Position numbers and translations under genes: made by a program
The notes under the pieces: model-generated
What the model saw: the letters and a program-made list of their open reading frames with translations, nothing else
Database searches by the model: none
Told to the model about the DNA's origin: nothing
Assembly: GCF_002995845.1 (NCBI RefSeq)
Contig: NZ_PVXP01000018.1
Coordinates: forward strand, 1-56,203
Direction: 5' to 3'
Source of the DNA: Clostridium luticellarii
GTDB lineage: Bacteria; Bacillota; Clostridia; Clostridiales; Clostridiaceae
Length of the DNA: 56,203 nucleotides
Part shown: positions 7,840 through 16,336 of the stretch, piece by piece
Layout of the letters: each line of letters starts with the position of its first letter
Numbering within the stretch: the stretch's first letter is position 1

Positions 7840-8677
7840 TTATATTCTCCTTATCTGAAAATTTATTTATAAAAATATTCATATATTGCTTCGGAGTTAA
7901 ACCAATAAACTTTTTAAAAAATTTAGTAAAATGACTTTGGTCTGTAAAACCAGTTTTCAATGCAACCTCTATTGGATTATCTCCTCTTTCCAGAAATTTT
8001 TTAGCTTTGTCTATGCGAATACTCTCTAGGTAACTATACGGAGATATACCTTTTTGTTTGGTAAAAGAGCGTATCAAACTGTATTTGCCAACACCTGCTA
8101 AATCACTTAAATTATCTAACGTAATATTGTACATATAATTTTTTTCGAGAAATTCACATACTATTTTGATTTTTGTATTTGTACCCTGATTAGCAATTAC
8201 AGGCACTGTTTTAGCATATTCAGTTATCAATTGCTCAATTATAAGCAAAAAAATTTCTTCCTTTTTAAAGCTTTTTTCACCTTCTGTAATCATAAAATAT
8301 AATTTCTGTAACAACAGACCAATATCATTATTAAATATTACAGGTTCTATAAAATAAGGCATATACTTTTTACCAGTAATTTCAAGTACAATCTTTTTCA
8401 TTACATAAGGCTTAATATTTAGACACCTATAATCAAGCGTTTTCTTATCCACCTGTTCACAAGTATGATTATCATAAGGATTAAACAATATTAAATCTCC
8501 ACTTTTAATATCATATTTTTTATTTTTACAGGATAAATGCCGCTTTCCACTTTTAATGAATCCAATAACATAATATCTATGAAAATGGTTTGGAAACTTC
8601 TGTTTAATTCCTCTAAAATTATAAGTTTCTATATTCAATTCTTTATCTAGATAAACTGTTCTAGTTTCCTTTGACAT
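7832..8677 (-). CDS. AraC family regulator with N-terminal cupin sensor domain
   Basis: The N-terminal 130 residues form an AraC-type cupin (HFHRYYVIGFIKSGKRHLSC, then KSGDLILFNPYDNHTC). The C-terminal 100 residues hold the double helix-turn-helix: TLDNLSDLAGVGKYSLIRSF, then PIEVALKTGFTDQSHFTKFFKK with GLTPKQY. The start chosen is MSKETRT behind AGGAGT; the longer reading lacks a site. It is first in an operon with the DUF2000 gene. The ligand is unknown. Confidence 0.88.
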   Translation of the reverse strand: MSKETRTVYLDKELNIETYNFRGIKQKFPNHFHRYYVIGFIKSGKRHLSCKNKKYDIKSGDLILFNPYDNHTCEQVDKKTLDYRCLNIKPYVMKKIVLEITGKKYMPYFIEPVIFNNDIGLLLQKLYFMITEGEKSFKKEEIFLLIIEQLITEYAKTVPVIANQGTNTKIKIVCEFLEKNYMYNITLDNLSDLAGVGKYSLIRSFTKQKGISPYSYLESIRIDKAKKFLERGDNPIEVALKTGFTDQSHFTKFFKKFIGLTPKQYMNIFINKFSDKENING

Positions 8678-9043
8678 TTTACAATACTCCTTTTTTCTAC
8701 ACGTTTTTAAATATATCATAACTAAATTAATACTTCTTGTATGATATTGATATTATATAAAGTGATTCATCGAAAATAAAATAACTTTGAAACCTGATAA
8801 AATACCATTCGATACCAAAGTAAACATAAATAATTCTAAAAAAAATAATAGATAGGCCTTTGCTCAGACTATCTATTATTTAGCCAAATAAATTTTATAA
8901 AGCAGACTAATTCATAATCTACCCTTCTTATTACTAATAGTATATTATAAAATATAAAGATTATACAAATAAAATTTATTCACTTTCCACAGTTTAGATA
9001 ACCTCATTTACCAGAATATAATTTATTGTTAAATACAATAAAA
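8678..9043. other. Intergenic stretch with one terminator
   Basis: Leftward of def and right of the AraC gene. The only structure is the strong hairpin at 8843-8881. No reading frame with a ribosome site was found. Confidence 0.5.
8843..8881 (-). terminator. Terminator of the XRE-def operon
   Basis: AATAATAGATAG (8844-8855) pairs perfectly with CTATCTATTATT (8869-8880), extended by one A-T pair. On the minus strand it is followed by a run of T. It lies about 160 nt after the def stop codon. Confidence 0.75.
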
Positions 9044-9496
9044 TTATTTGATATATTCAGTAACTAAATCCGTAAAAAGTATACCTTCTAAATGATCTAT
9101 TTCATGGCAGAAACATTTTGCCAAATCTCCTGTACCTTTTAATATAATTTTATCTCCATTTTCGTTTAACGCTTGTACTGTTACTTTTTCAGGTCTCTTT
9201 AATTTTCCCACTACATTAGGAATACTTAAACATCCCTCTATAACTTCTTGCTCTCCTTCCTGCTTAATTATCTCTGGATTGATTAATTTTATAAGCCCCT
9301 GCCCCATATCTATCACAACCAATCTCTTTAATATACCTACTTGTGGAGCTGCTAATCCTCCACCATTTTCTGTATTATACAGGGTATCTGCCATATCATT
9401 TAAAATTTGTCTTATTCTATAATCTATCTTTTCGACTTTTCTACATTTTTTCCTTAATATTTCATCATCAGAAAATCTAATTTGCCTTAATGCCAT
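9044..9496 (-). CDS. def: Peptide deformylase
   Basis: Removes the formyl group from the initiator methionine of nascent proteins; an Fe2+/Zn2+ metalloprotease. All three family motifs are present: GGGLAAPQVG (45-54), EGCLSIP with metal ligand Cys89, and HEIDH (131-135) with two His ligands. The 150-residue length is typical. It starts immediately after the stop of the XRE gene (TAAATG), so the two are translationally coupled. It is not in the usual def-fmt neighbourhood and may be a second, regulated copy. Confidence 0.95.
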   Translation of the reverse strand: MALRQIRFSDDEILRKKCRKVEKIDYRIRQILNDMADTLYNTENGGGLAAPQVGILKRLVVIDMGQGLIKLINPEIIKQEGEQEVIEGCLSIPNVVGKLKRPEKVTVQALNENGDKIILKGTGDLAKCFCHEIDHLEGILFTDLVTEYIK

Positions 9497-9733
9497 TTAA
9501 ACTACACCTCTACTTTGCTGTGCTCTAGATTTTCTTTCACTTTCTTCAAAAAGAAAAATATCCTCTATAGACTTATGAAAGACTTTGGAGATATCATAAG
9601 CTAGCCATATGGAAGGTTCATATTTTTCTGTCTCTATAGAATTAATGGCCTGCCGTGATACACCTATAATTTCTCCTAGCTGCTGTTGAGTTAATCCAAA
9701 TTTCTCTCTGAATTCCTTTAATCGATTTTTCAT
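9497..9733 (-). CDS. XRE-family helix-turn-helix regulator
   Basis: A 78-residue Cro/CI-type DNA-binding protein. The helix-turn-helix is LTQQQLGEIIGVSRQAINSIE and is followed by KYEPSIWLAYDISKVF, close to the YozG/SinR-like small repressors. No separate sensor domain. It is first in a two-gene operon with def. Two direct repeats in its promoter are probable binding sites, so autoregulation is likely. Confidence 0.88.
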   Translation of the reverse strand: MKNRLKEFREKFGLTQQQLGEIIGVSRQAINSIETEKYEPSIWLAYDISKVFHKSIEDIFLFEESERKSRAQQSRGVV

Positions 9734-9752
9734 AAATTATCACTCCTGTAAT

Positions 9753-9813
9753 GTTAACCTTACATTAAAACTATATCATTATATCTCTTGTATATCAAGT
9801 TAACCTTACATAA
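9753..9813 (-). promoter_or_regulatory. Direct repeats in the XRE-def promoter
   Basis: GTTAACCTTACAT occurs at 9753-9765 and again at 9799-9811, 46 bp apart. Between them the minus strand reads TATAAT, a likely -10. Each repeat contains GTTAAC, a small palindrome. Their position around the promoter suggests operators for the XRE repressor. Confidence 0.6.
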
Positions 9814-9897
9814 TAAACAATTTTACATTTTATAATAATTTTCACATTTTCTTACTATCATATACTGGTTTCTATTAAAAGTATATCTTTTTTTTAT

Positions 9898-9928
9898 ACG
9901 AAAAAAGAGCCAGTATTAAACTAACTCT
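9898..9928 (-). terminator. Terminator of the tRNA-Trp transcript
   Basis: On the minus strand AGAGTTAGT pairs with ACTGGCTCT (two G-T pairs) around a 5-nt loop, followed by six T. It lies about 50 nt downstream of the tRNA. Confidence 0.75.
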
Positions 9929-9977
9929 CTCATTTTTTATGTCTTGTACGTTTTTTGTGCGGCTTTCATTTTTTAAA

Positions 9978-10053
9978 TGGCAGGGGTAGAAGGCTTCGAA
10001 CCCTCAACCAACGGTTTTGGAGACCGCTACTCTACCAATTGAGCTATACCCCT
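9978..10053 (-). tRNA. trnW: tRNA-Trp (anticodon CCA)
   Basis: A complete 76-nt cloverleaf read on the minus strand. The acceptor stem is AGGGGTA/TACCCCT, the D-arm starts AGCTCAATTGG, and the anticodon loop CTCCAAA gives CCA. The T-arm loop is GGTTCGAAG and CCA is encoded at the 3' end. It reads UGG. The stand-alone gene has its own terminator. Confidence 0.96.
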
Positions 10054-10099
10054 AAGACGTTATTTATTATATAATATACAATAGAAAATTGCAAGTTTT

Positions 10100-11029
10100 T
10101 TATCTCTTATAAATATTTTCCAAATTTTTAATATTGTATTTGAGAGTTTCCTCATAGGTAAGATCCCCGTTGTAAATTTCTATCTTTACGGCCTTTATAT
10201 TATAATTTTTCAATACCTCTGCATTATTCTTCAACACCGTCTCATCATTATACAAAAATATGGTATTGCTGTTTTTTAACCTCTTATCTAAATTCTGTCT
10301 GGCAATCGGATCCGTCGGCATTATACTGCCGCTTTCTCCCGGGTTTATCTCCAGGGCGTTCAAATTATTGTACTTTATAAAATAACTGAGTTCGTCTTCA
10401 GCTACAATAAAATTATAATCGCTGAGCTGATCATCCACGGATTTTAGATTTTTCTTATAACTGTCAAGGCTTTTCAAAGTATCGGAAAAATTTTTTTCAT
10501 AAATGTCCCTATTTTCAGGATCTTTATCCTGAAGTGCATTTTTTATATTCATAAGCATTATTCTGTAGTTATCTATATTGGTAAAGTAATATGGATTATA
10601 TTTTAAAATTGTGTCATTATATTTGACTAAACTGTTATAGTTCAGAAACTGAACTCCCCTTGAGACATTGGTCACCCCAACCCTGCTCTTATTTAATTTA
10701 TCCACAAAGCTATCTATCCACGGCTCAAAACCTGCACCCACATAAAAAAACAGATCTTTTTTGGATATATTGTTTACACTATCTTCTGTAAATTTAAAAT
10801 TCATTTCACTTGTTCTATTATTAAACATATATTCTACTACGTGTCTATCTTTAGTTATAGATCTTACCATATTGTATAAAAGTTTATCGGTAGTTACTAT
10901 ATCCAGTTCCTTGTCTTTTCTAGCAGCTAACTTATTAACATCTTCATTGGTATTGTCATAGTTCTTATTACTGCACGCAGTAGTAAATATTATAAAAAAA
11001 AGTATGACTAGGCTCAATAATCTTTTCAA
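10100..11029 (-). CDS. ZnuA/PsaA-like lipoprotein with degenerate metal site
   Basis: A secreted lipoprotein: signal peptide with lipobox FTTAC, then a substrate-binding fold of the zinc/manganese ABC family (cluster A-1). The four metal ligands appear lost. The PHxYEPTP region reads RTSEMNFKFTED, the DPHxWLDP region reads NPYYFTNIDN, and the third His region reads AEDELSYFIKY. At 309 residues it is full length and not a broken gene. No ABC ATPase or permease is nearby. The start is probably TTG at 11029, 8 nt after AAGGG; the GTG at 11038 lies on the ribosome site. It is divergent from the HD-GYP gene. It may bind something other than zinc or act as a sensor. Confidence 0.78.
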   Translation of the reverse strand: MKRLLSLVILFFIIFTTACSNKNYDNTNEDVNKLAARKDKELDIVTTDKLLYNMVRSITKDRHVVEYMFNNRTSEMNFKFTEDSVNNISKKDLFFYVGAGFEPWIDSFVDKLNKSRVGVTNVSRGVQFLNYNSLVKYNDTILKYNPYYFTNIDNYRIMLMNIKNALQDKDPENRDIYEKNFSDTLKSLDSYKKNLKSVDDQLSDYNFIVAEDELSYFIKYNNLNALEINPGESGSIMPTDPIARQNLDKRLKNSNTIFLYNDETVLKNNAEVLKNYNIKAVKIEIYNGDLTYEETLKYNIKNLENIYKR

Positions 11030-11238
11030 GTTTTTCACCCTTTTCCCTGCATTTTAAAACCAAAATGTATCATAGAATTGTCAATATAAAATTAAATAAC
11101 AACAAATACATTTTACATAAAGTGATCTAACATTGCAAATTACTTTTCATATGTTTAACATCAATATGTTTATTAGCTTATTTTATTGTGATAGAATTAT
11201 ATGTATACAACTATATACCAGTAAATGGAGGTTTAACC

Positions 11239-12543
11239 ATGAAAGTCAGTATTGATAAAACAATAAGGTCTATGGCAATAGCTCTCGATCTAGCTCAGAT
11301 AAGTTCAAATTACAATAACTTTCCAGGGAATGAGCCTATTATTGAAAATATAACCAATGTAAATTACTCCGATCATAAATTTATGCACCATTCCCAAAGA
11401 ACTACGTATATAGCACTGGAAATTGCAAATCATTTAAATCTGGATCAAAAATGCAAAGATAGAATTTACATATCTGCATTACTGCACGATATAGGTGCAG
11501 CAAACTTTCTTTATCAAAGTCATTCTACAAATATTTTTATAAAAGAGCATTGTAAAATTGGAGCTAGAATAATAAAATATTTTCCCATATTCAAGGAGCT
11601 ATCCAATATAATACTATATCACCATGAAAATTTTAACGGCAGCGGGCCCATGAAATTATTCAAAGATAAAATTCCCATAGAAAGTCAGATAATAAGGATT
11701 TCTGATCTAATAGAAATATTATATAACGAAAACTTGTCTAATTTTCAACAAAAGGGTAATATTATAAAATGGATTAAAAGTAATTGCAACACGATTTTTT
11801 CCGAAACAATTGTAAATGCCTTCATGAAAAGTGCATCACACGATATATTCTGGCTCAATCTCCAAAATATATCATTTGCCAATTTCATATTGGATAAAAT
11901 GCATCCGACTTTGGACATGTTTATGGACATAGATGAATTTGAGGATATATCCATGATATTTGCAAATATAATAGATAATAAAAGCACATTTACCGCAACT
12001 CATTCTAAGGGCATAGCAAACCTGGCCTATATAGTTTCAAAGCACGTTGGTTATCCTGAGGAAAAATGCCGTGAGATGAAAATTGCAGGACTGCTTCACG
12101 ATATAGGAAAATTGGCCATTCCTCTCTACATACTGGATAAAAATGATTCCCTTACAGATGAGGAATACAATATAATAAAATCTCATGTATACTATACTAA
12201 AATAATTTTGGACAGAATAGAAGACATACCCAATATAAGTGAATGGGCATCAAATCATCATGAAAAATTAAACGGCAAAGGGTATCCCCGTGGTTTAAAA
12301 GCAGATGATCTATCTGAAGAATCCAGAATTATGGCAGTATGTGACATATACCAGGCACTTACAGAAGACAGACCTTATAGAAAAGGCTTGTATATTGAAA
12401 AAACCTTTTCTATAATGGACAATATGGTAGCAGATAATTTTATATGCGGTAAAGCACTGAGCTATTTAAAAGAGGTTGTATATAACTTCCCAAATCATTC
12501 CGGGGAATATACAGCTGCCTCCAACGATGATAAAGAACCATAA
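11239..12543 (+). CDS. Tandem HD / HD-GYP domain protein, probable c-di-GMP phosphodiesterase
   Basis: Two HD domains in 434 residues. The N-terminal one keeps the HD pair in ALLHDIGAANF (about residue 81) and HHENFNGSGP, but not the GYP triad. The C-terminal one is a full HD-GYP domain: THSKGIANLA, LLHDIGKLAIP (about 284), HHEKLNGKGYP (about 340) and a Asp in AVCDIYQAL. HD-GYP enzymes cleave cyclic-di-GMP. There is no membrane segment. The ATG is 7 nt after GGAGG; an upstream in-frame ATG lacks a site. It lies 50 bp ahead of tsaE with no terminator, so it may be co-transcribed with the tsa genes. Confidence 0.88.
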   Translation: MKVSIDKTIRSMAIALDLAQISSNYNNFPGNEPIIENITNVNYSDHKFMHHSQRTTYIALEIANHLNLDQKCKDRIYISALLHDIGAANFLYQSHSTNIFIKEHCKIGARIIKYFPIFKELSNIILYHHENFNGSGPMKLFKDKIPIESQIIRISDLIEILYNENLSNFQQKGNIIKWIKSNCNTIFSETIVNAFMKSASHDIFWLNLQNISFANFILDKMHPTLDMFMDIDEFEDISMIFANIIDNKSTFTATHSKGIANLAYIVSKHVGYPEEKCREMKIAGLLHDIGKLAIPLYILDKNDSLTDEEYNIIKSHVYYTKIILDRIEDIPNISEWASNHHEKLNGKGYPRGLKADDLSEESRIMAVCDIYQALTEDRPYRKGLYIEKTFSIMDNMVADNFICGKALSYLKEVVYNFPNHSGEYTAASNDDKEP

Positions 12544-12601
12544 AGTGATTTTCTTCCTCCCTTTCAGGGAATTCAGATAAAATATATTGGAGATGAAACA
12601 A

Positions 12602-13057
12602 TTGGAATATATTTTAAGCAGCGTGAAAGATACTGTAGAATTGGGCAAAAAACTTGGCAATCTGCTGAATCCCGGTGATATAATCTGTCTCAGAGGTGAG
12701 CTGGGTACCGGTAAAACCTATTTTACCAAAGGCATAGCAGCAGGTCTTAAAATAGATGAACCCATAACAAGCCCTACTTTTACAATAGTAAATGAATATG
12801 AGGGCAGATTAAAACTTTTTCACTTTGATGTATACAGGGTAAACGATATTGATGAAATATCAGCCATAGGCTTCGATGAATATATCTTCAGTGATGCCGT
12901 GAGTATTATAGAATGGGCTGATTATATAAAGGAACTGATACCAGAAGAATGTATATGGGTGAGTATTTACAAAATACCAGAAAAAGGTGGCGATTTCAGG
13001 AAAATAACAATAGAATATAAAGGTAACAGATATAATTATATAAAGGAGCTAAAATAG
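12602..13057 (+). CDS. tsaE: tRNA threonylcarbamoyladenosine biosynthesis ATPase TsaE
   Basis: The ATPase needed for t6A modification at position 37 of tRNAs reading ANN codons, working with TsaB-TsaD. Walker A is GELGTGKT, followed by the family block SPTFTIVNEY. The DVYR and IIEWAD motifs are present. The start is inferred as TTG at 12602, 9 nt after GGAG (12589-12592), giving MEYILSSVKDT, the usual family start. The ATG at 12593 touches the ribosome site. First gene of the tsaE-tsaB-rimI group. Confidence 0.93.
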   Translation: MEYILSSVKDTVELGKKLGNLLNPGDIICLRGELGTGKTYFTKGIAAGLKIDEPITSPTFTIVNEYEGRLKLFHFDVYRVNDIDEISAIGFDEYIFSDAVSIIEWADYIKELIPEECIWVSIYKIPEKGGDFRKITIEYKGNRYNYIKELK

Positions 13058-13061
13058 AAAT

Positions 13062-13772
13062 ATGAAAATTTTGAGTCTGGATTCCGCTACTGAATCCGCA
13101 ACATGTGCTGTATTAGATGAATACAAATTATTTGGTGAAATTACCTTCAATTATAAGAAGCAACATTCCACGGTTTTAATGCCTATAATAGACAGACTTT
13201 TGAAAGATTTAAATATAGACATAAATTCTCTGGATGGATTCGTTGTTTCCAAAGGTCCTGGTTCATTTACCGGACTTAGAATTGGAGCTGCTGTAATCAA
13301 AGGGTTAAGCCAGGGTACGGGAAAGCCTTTCATAGGAGTATCATCTCTAGACGCTCTAGCTTATAATTTGTACTGTACTTCCGGAATTATATGTCCCATT
13401 TTGGATGCCTTAAGGGGAAATGTATATACTGCATTATATAATTTTGACAACGATAATTTAAATATTATAAGCAAATACATGATTATTTCCATAAACGATC
13501 TAATTGAACTATTAAATCGTCAAAATAAGCCTGTATATTTTCTGGGAGATGCGGTACCAAAATTCAAAGAAAAACTGACATCAAGAATAGAGGATGTGCA
13601 TTTTGCACCTGTACATTTAAATGTGATAAGGGCCTCTTCATTGGGTGAATTGGGATTAAAGCTTTTAAATTCCGGTTTAAAAGACGATCTTTATACATTT
13701 GCTCCCTTCTATTTAAGAAAATCTCAGGCAGAAAGGGAATATGAAAAGAAACTGGAGTCTTTTAAAAAATGA
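13062..13772 (+). CDS. tsaB: tRNA threonylcarbamoyladenosine biosynthesis protein TsaB
   Basis: A non-catalytic ASKHA-fold partner of TsaD in t6A synthesis. It starts MKILSLDSAT and has the family signature GPGSFTGLRIG near residues 65-75. At 236 residues it is the normal Gram-positive length. An AAAGGAG site precedes the ATG, and tsaE ends 4 bp upstream. Its stop overlaps the rimI start by 4 bp. tsaD is not in the window. Confidence 0.95.
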   Translation: MKILSLDSATESATCAVLDEYKLFGEITFNYKKQHSTVLMPIIDRLLKDLNIDINSLDGFVVSKGPGSFTGLRIGAAVIKGLSQGTGKPFIGVSSLDALAYNLYCTSGIICPILDALRGNVYTALYNFDNDNLNIISKYMIISINDLIELLNRQNKPVYFLGDAVPKFKEKLTSRIEDVHFAPVHLNVIRASSLGELGLKLLNSGLKDDLYTFAPFYLRKSQAEREYEKKLESFKK

Positions 13773-14218
13773 TTGATATAGAAATATGCCCTTTAAAAGC
13801 GGAACACATTGACAGTGTTGTTGCAATAAACAATCTGAGTTTTCCTACACCCTGGTCGAGAGAATCCCTTGAAAAAGAAATTGAGGATAACACCATTGCC
13901 AAATATGTAGTTGCCAAAAAATTCAACATAGTAATAGGCTACGCAGGCATCTGGTGCATATTAGATGAAGGTCATATAACAAATATAGCAATTCATCCTG
14001 AATATAGAGGTATAGGTGCAGGAAGTTTGCTTCTGGAAACACTTATAGAAATATGTAAAATTGAATTCATAACCAGCATGACCTTAGAAGTTAGAAAATC
14101 CAACCTAATTGCTCAAAATCTTTATAAAAAATATGGATTTGTCCAGGAAGGCATAAGAAAAGCATACTATGCAGATAACAAAGAGGATGCCATAATAATG
14201 TGGAAACATAATATTTAA
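13769..14218 (+). CDS. rimI: Ribosomal protein S18-alanine N-acetyltransferase RimI
   Basis: A GNAT enzyme that acetylates the N-terminal alanine of ribosomal protein S18. Motifs: NNLSFPTPWSRESLE at the N-terminus, ITNIAIHPEYRGIGAGSLLL (acetyl-CoA loop), and LEVRKSNLIAQNLYKKYGF, all typical of RimI. The tsaE-tsaB-rimI order is widely conserved and supports the call. The ATGA overlap with tsaB indicates coupling. Confidence 0.92.
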   Translation: MIDIEICPLKAEHIDSVVAINNLSFPTPWSRESLEKEIEDNTIAKYVVAKKFNIVIGYAGIWCILDEGHITNIAIHPEYRGIGAGSLLLETLIEICKIEFITSMTLEVRKSNLIAQNLYKKYGFVQEGIRKAYYADNKEDAIIMWKHNI

Positions 14219-14326
14219 AATAATATTAATCTGATCAAGGCTTATCCAGGGACAGCCATTCCCAGATATCTATAGATTTGTAAACTGAGGTAAGCAATGT
14301 TCTGCCCTGGATAAATTATATTCTAT
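14219..14326. repeat. Convergent intergenic region with a long-range stem
   Basis: TTATCCAGGG at 14242-14251 pairs perfectly with CCCTGGATAA at 14305-14314, closing a 53-nt loop. It lies between rimI and the convergent tyrS. There is no U-tract, so it is not a standard terminator. It could be the base of a structured RNA or a chance repeat. Confidence 0.35.
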
Positions 14327-15550
14327 TTACTTTAGTGCAATTCTATTATAATTTTTCTTGCCCCTTCGAACCAGCATATATCCATCTTTAAAGTCATCTT
14401 CTGTGACAACATAATTAGGATCTGTAACTTTTTTATCATTTACAGTTAATCCATTTTGCTTTATAAGTCTCCTGACTTCACTTTTGGAAGGTAGTATATC
14501 CACATCAACCAAAAGATCAACTATGAAAGATCCCAGTGAATCCTTATGAATTTCAACAGTAGGTACATTGTTCATATCCTGCTGTCCCCCAACAAACAAT
14601 GCCTCGGCAGCTTTTTTAGCTTTTTCAGCTTCCTTCTCACCATGAACAATTTTAGTAACTTCATAAGCCAGTATCTTCTTGGCTTCATTTATCTTTTCCC
14701 CTGGAAGTGATCCAAGTCTTCTCACTTCATCCATCGGAAGGAAAGTCAAAAGTGCCAAACATTTTTCTACATCAGCATCATCCACATTTCTCCAGTACTG
14801 ATAGAAATCATAAGGTGACGTCTTTTCTTTGTCCAGCCACAATGCTCCCCCTTCAGTTTTTCCCATTTTCTTACCGTCACTTTTGGTCAAAAGGGTAAAT
14901 GTCATTCCATAAGCAGGCTTATGCTCTTTTCTTCTGATCAAATCCACTCCTGCAATTATATTTGACCACTGATCATCTCCGCCAAATTGAAGCACACAGT
15001 TATATTTTCTGTTTAATTCCAGAAAATCATAAGCCTGCATCAACATATAATTGAACTCGAGAAAAGACAGTCCCTTCTCAAGTCTCTGCTTAAAGCATTC
15101 TGCTGTAAGCATTTTATTTACAGAAAAATGGACTCCTACCTCTCTCAAAAAATTGACATAATTCAAATTCAACAGCCAATTGGCGTTATTCTCTATAATT
15201 GCCTTTCCATCCTTCAAATCTATAAGCCTTGAAAATTGTTTTTTAAAGCAGTCCACATTATGTTGTATTCGTTCAGGAGTAAGCATTTTTCTCATATCGG
15301 TTTTACCGGTTGGATCACCCACCATACCTGTGCCTCCGCCAAGCAGTGCTATGGGCCTGTGACCAGCTTTCTGCATATAACTCATAACCATCATCTGCAG
15401 AAAATGCCCCACATGAAGACTGTCTGCCGTTGGATCAAAACCTATATAAAAAGTTACCTTTTTCTTACCCAATAACTCCCTTATCTCTTCTTCATGAGTA
15501 GTTTGTTTTATGTAACCACGCTCTAATAATATGTCATAAACATTAGTCAA
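14327..15550 (-). CDS. tyrS: Tyrosyl-tRNA synthetase
   Basis: Charges tRNA-Tyr. A class Ic synthetase with the HIGH-type motif HVGH in [25 protein letters not shown] in the middle, KMGKT as the KMSKS equivalent, and an S4 RNA-binding domain at the C-terminus ([20 protein letters not shown]). At 407 residues it is full length. The start codon is TTG, 7 nt after AGGG; there is no nearby in-frame ATG. No T-box was seen upstream. The 240-bp gap before it has a TATAAT and a terminator belonging to the gene further upstream. Confidence 0.97.
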   Translation of the reverse strand: MTNVYDILLERGYIKQTTHEEEIRELLGKKKVTFYIGFDPTADSLHVGHFLQMMVMSYMQKAGHRPIALLGGGTGMVGDPTGKTDMRKMLTPERIQHNVDCFKKQFSRLIDLKDGKAIIENNANWLLNLNYVNFLREVGVHFSVNKMLTAECFKQRLEKGLSFLEFNYMLMQAYDFLELNRKYNCVLQFGGDDQWSNIIAGVDLIRRKEHKPAYGMTFTLLTKSDGKKMGKTEGGALWLDKEKTSPYDFYQYWRNVDDADVEKCLALLTFLPMDEVRRLGSLPGEKINEAKKILAYEVTKIVHGEKEAEKAKKAAEALFVGGQQDMNNVPTVEIHKDSLGSFIVDLLVDVDILPSKSEVRRLIKQNGLTVNDKKVTDPNYVVTEDDFKDGYMLVRRGKKNYNRIALK

Positions 15551-15716
15551 TCAAAATCCCTACCTTTCAAATAATCAGTACAGCTACTATAAGTTATAGT
15601 ATATATTTAAAAATAATTTTTTTCAATGTCATGTCCATAATGCTCCATTGTATTGATTTCATAATCATAATTATACCCTAAAACAGAGTTATTATTATCT
15701 TTTACTTGAATAAAAT

Positions 15717-15746
15717 ATTAAGGCTGGAAAGGTTTCCAGCCTTAAT
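15717..15746 (-). terminator. Palindromic terminator between the P-loop gene and tyrS
   Basis: ATTAAGGCTGGAAA (15717-15730) pairs perfectly with TTTCCAGCCTTAAT (15733-15746). It lies 44 nt after the P-loop gene stop and is followed by a T-rich stretch on the minus strand, so it ends that transcript before the tyrS promoter. Confidence 0.75.
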
Positions 15747-15789
15747 TATATAAAATATCAAATTTTTTTCAACCCAATAATACAGAGAA

Positions 15790-16200
15790 TTATGCTACAT
15801 ACTTCATAATAAATTCAGGTATTTTTTTCTCTTCCTCATTTATACTTATATAAAAGTTAACTCTATATTCCGCTGACAATTTCTCAATATCATAAAACAA
15901 ATGCGACATATCTTCAGGATCTCCATCTATGATATTAAACAATCCATCAATAAAAATTGTATCAATATCATAGTCCTCTGAAAGTACACCGCATAAAAAG
16001 CCATAAAATGTTTCCATTTTTTTTAAATTAAAATCACTGGTAACTACAAACCTTATTTTCCTGTTCAGATGACATAACGGTCGCTTGTCATCATCTACAT
16101 AAACAACATGCCCCCTTCCTATATCCGCTTTCTCGTTGGCCAAGTTAATAAACTCCTTAGTTTTTCCCGAACCTCTCTTGCTGCAGAATACATGAATCAT
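15790..16200 (-). CDS. Small P-loop protein of unknown function
   Basis: A 136-residue protein. A Walker A motif, CSKRGSGKTK, is right at the N-terminus, and a Walker-B-like strand DTIFIDG lies near residue 82. There are no other domains. It is too short for a full RecA or AAA fold but keeps the front half of one. The start is the ATG 8 nt after AAGGGG; a GTG upstream lies on the ribosome site. It is monocistronic, with a terminator downstream. Similar short clostridial proteins are annotated loosely as PilT-like. I do not assign a role. Confidence 0.7.
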   Translation of the reverse strand: MIHVFCSKRGSGKTKEFINLANEKADIGRGHVVYVDDDKRPLCHLNRKIRFVVTSDFNLKKMETFYGFLCGVLSEDYDIDTIFIDGLFNIIDGDPEDMSHLFYDIEKLSAEYRVNFYISINEEEKKIPEFIMKYVA

Positions 16201-16336
16201 CTTTATCACCCCTTAATTTAATATTTAGGTGCCATCCTTATAAGTAAATTATATAATGTTCAGAATATTTTTTCAATAGCTATGCACACTATTTGTATTA
16301 AAAATATTATATATTTACATAACAACTGACATATCA

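Noticed and set aside
15551-15716. T-box before tyrS
   Set aside because: No GGTGG-ACCGCG element or paired terminator was found; only a TATAAT and plain AT-rich leader.
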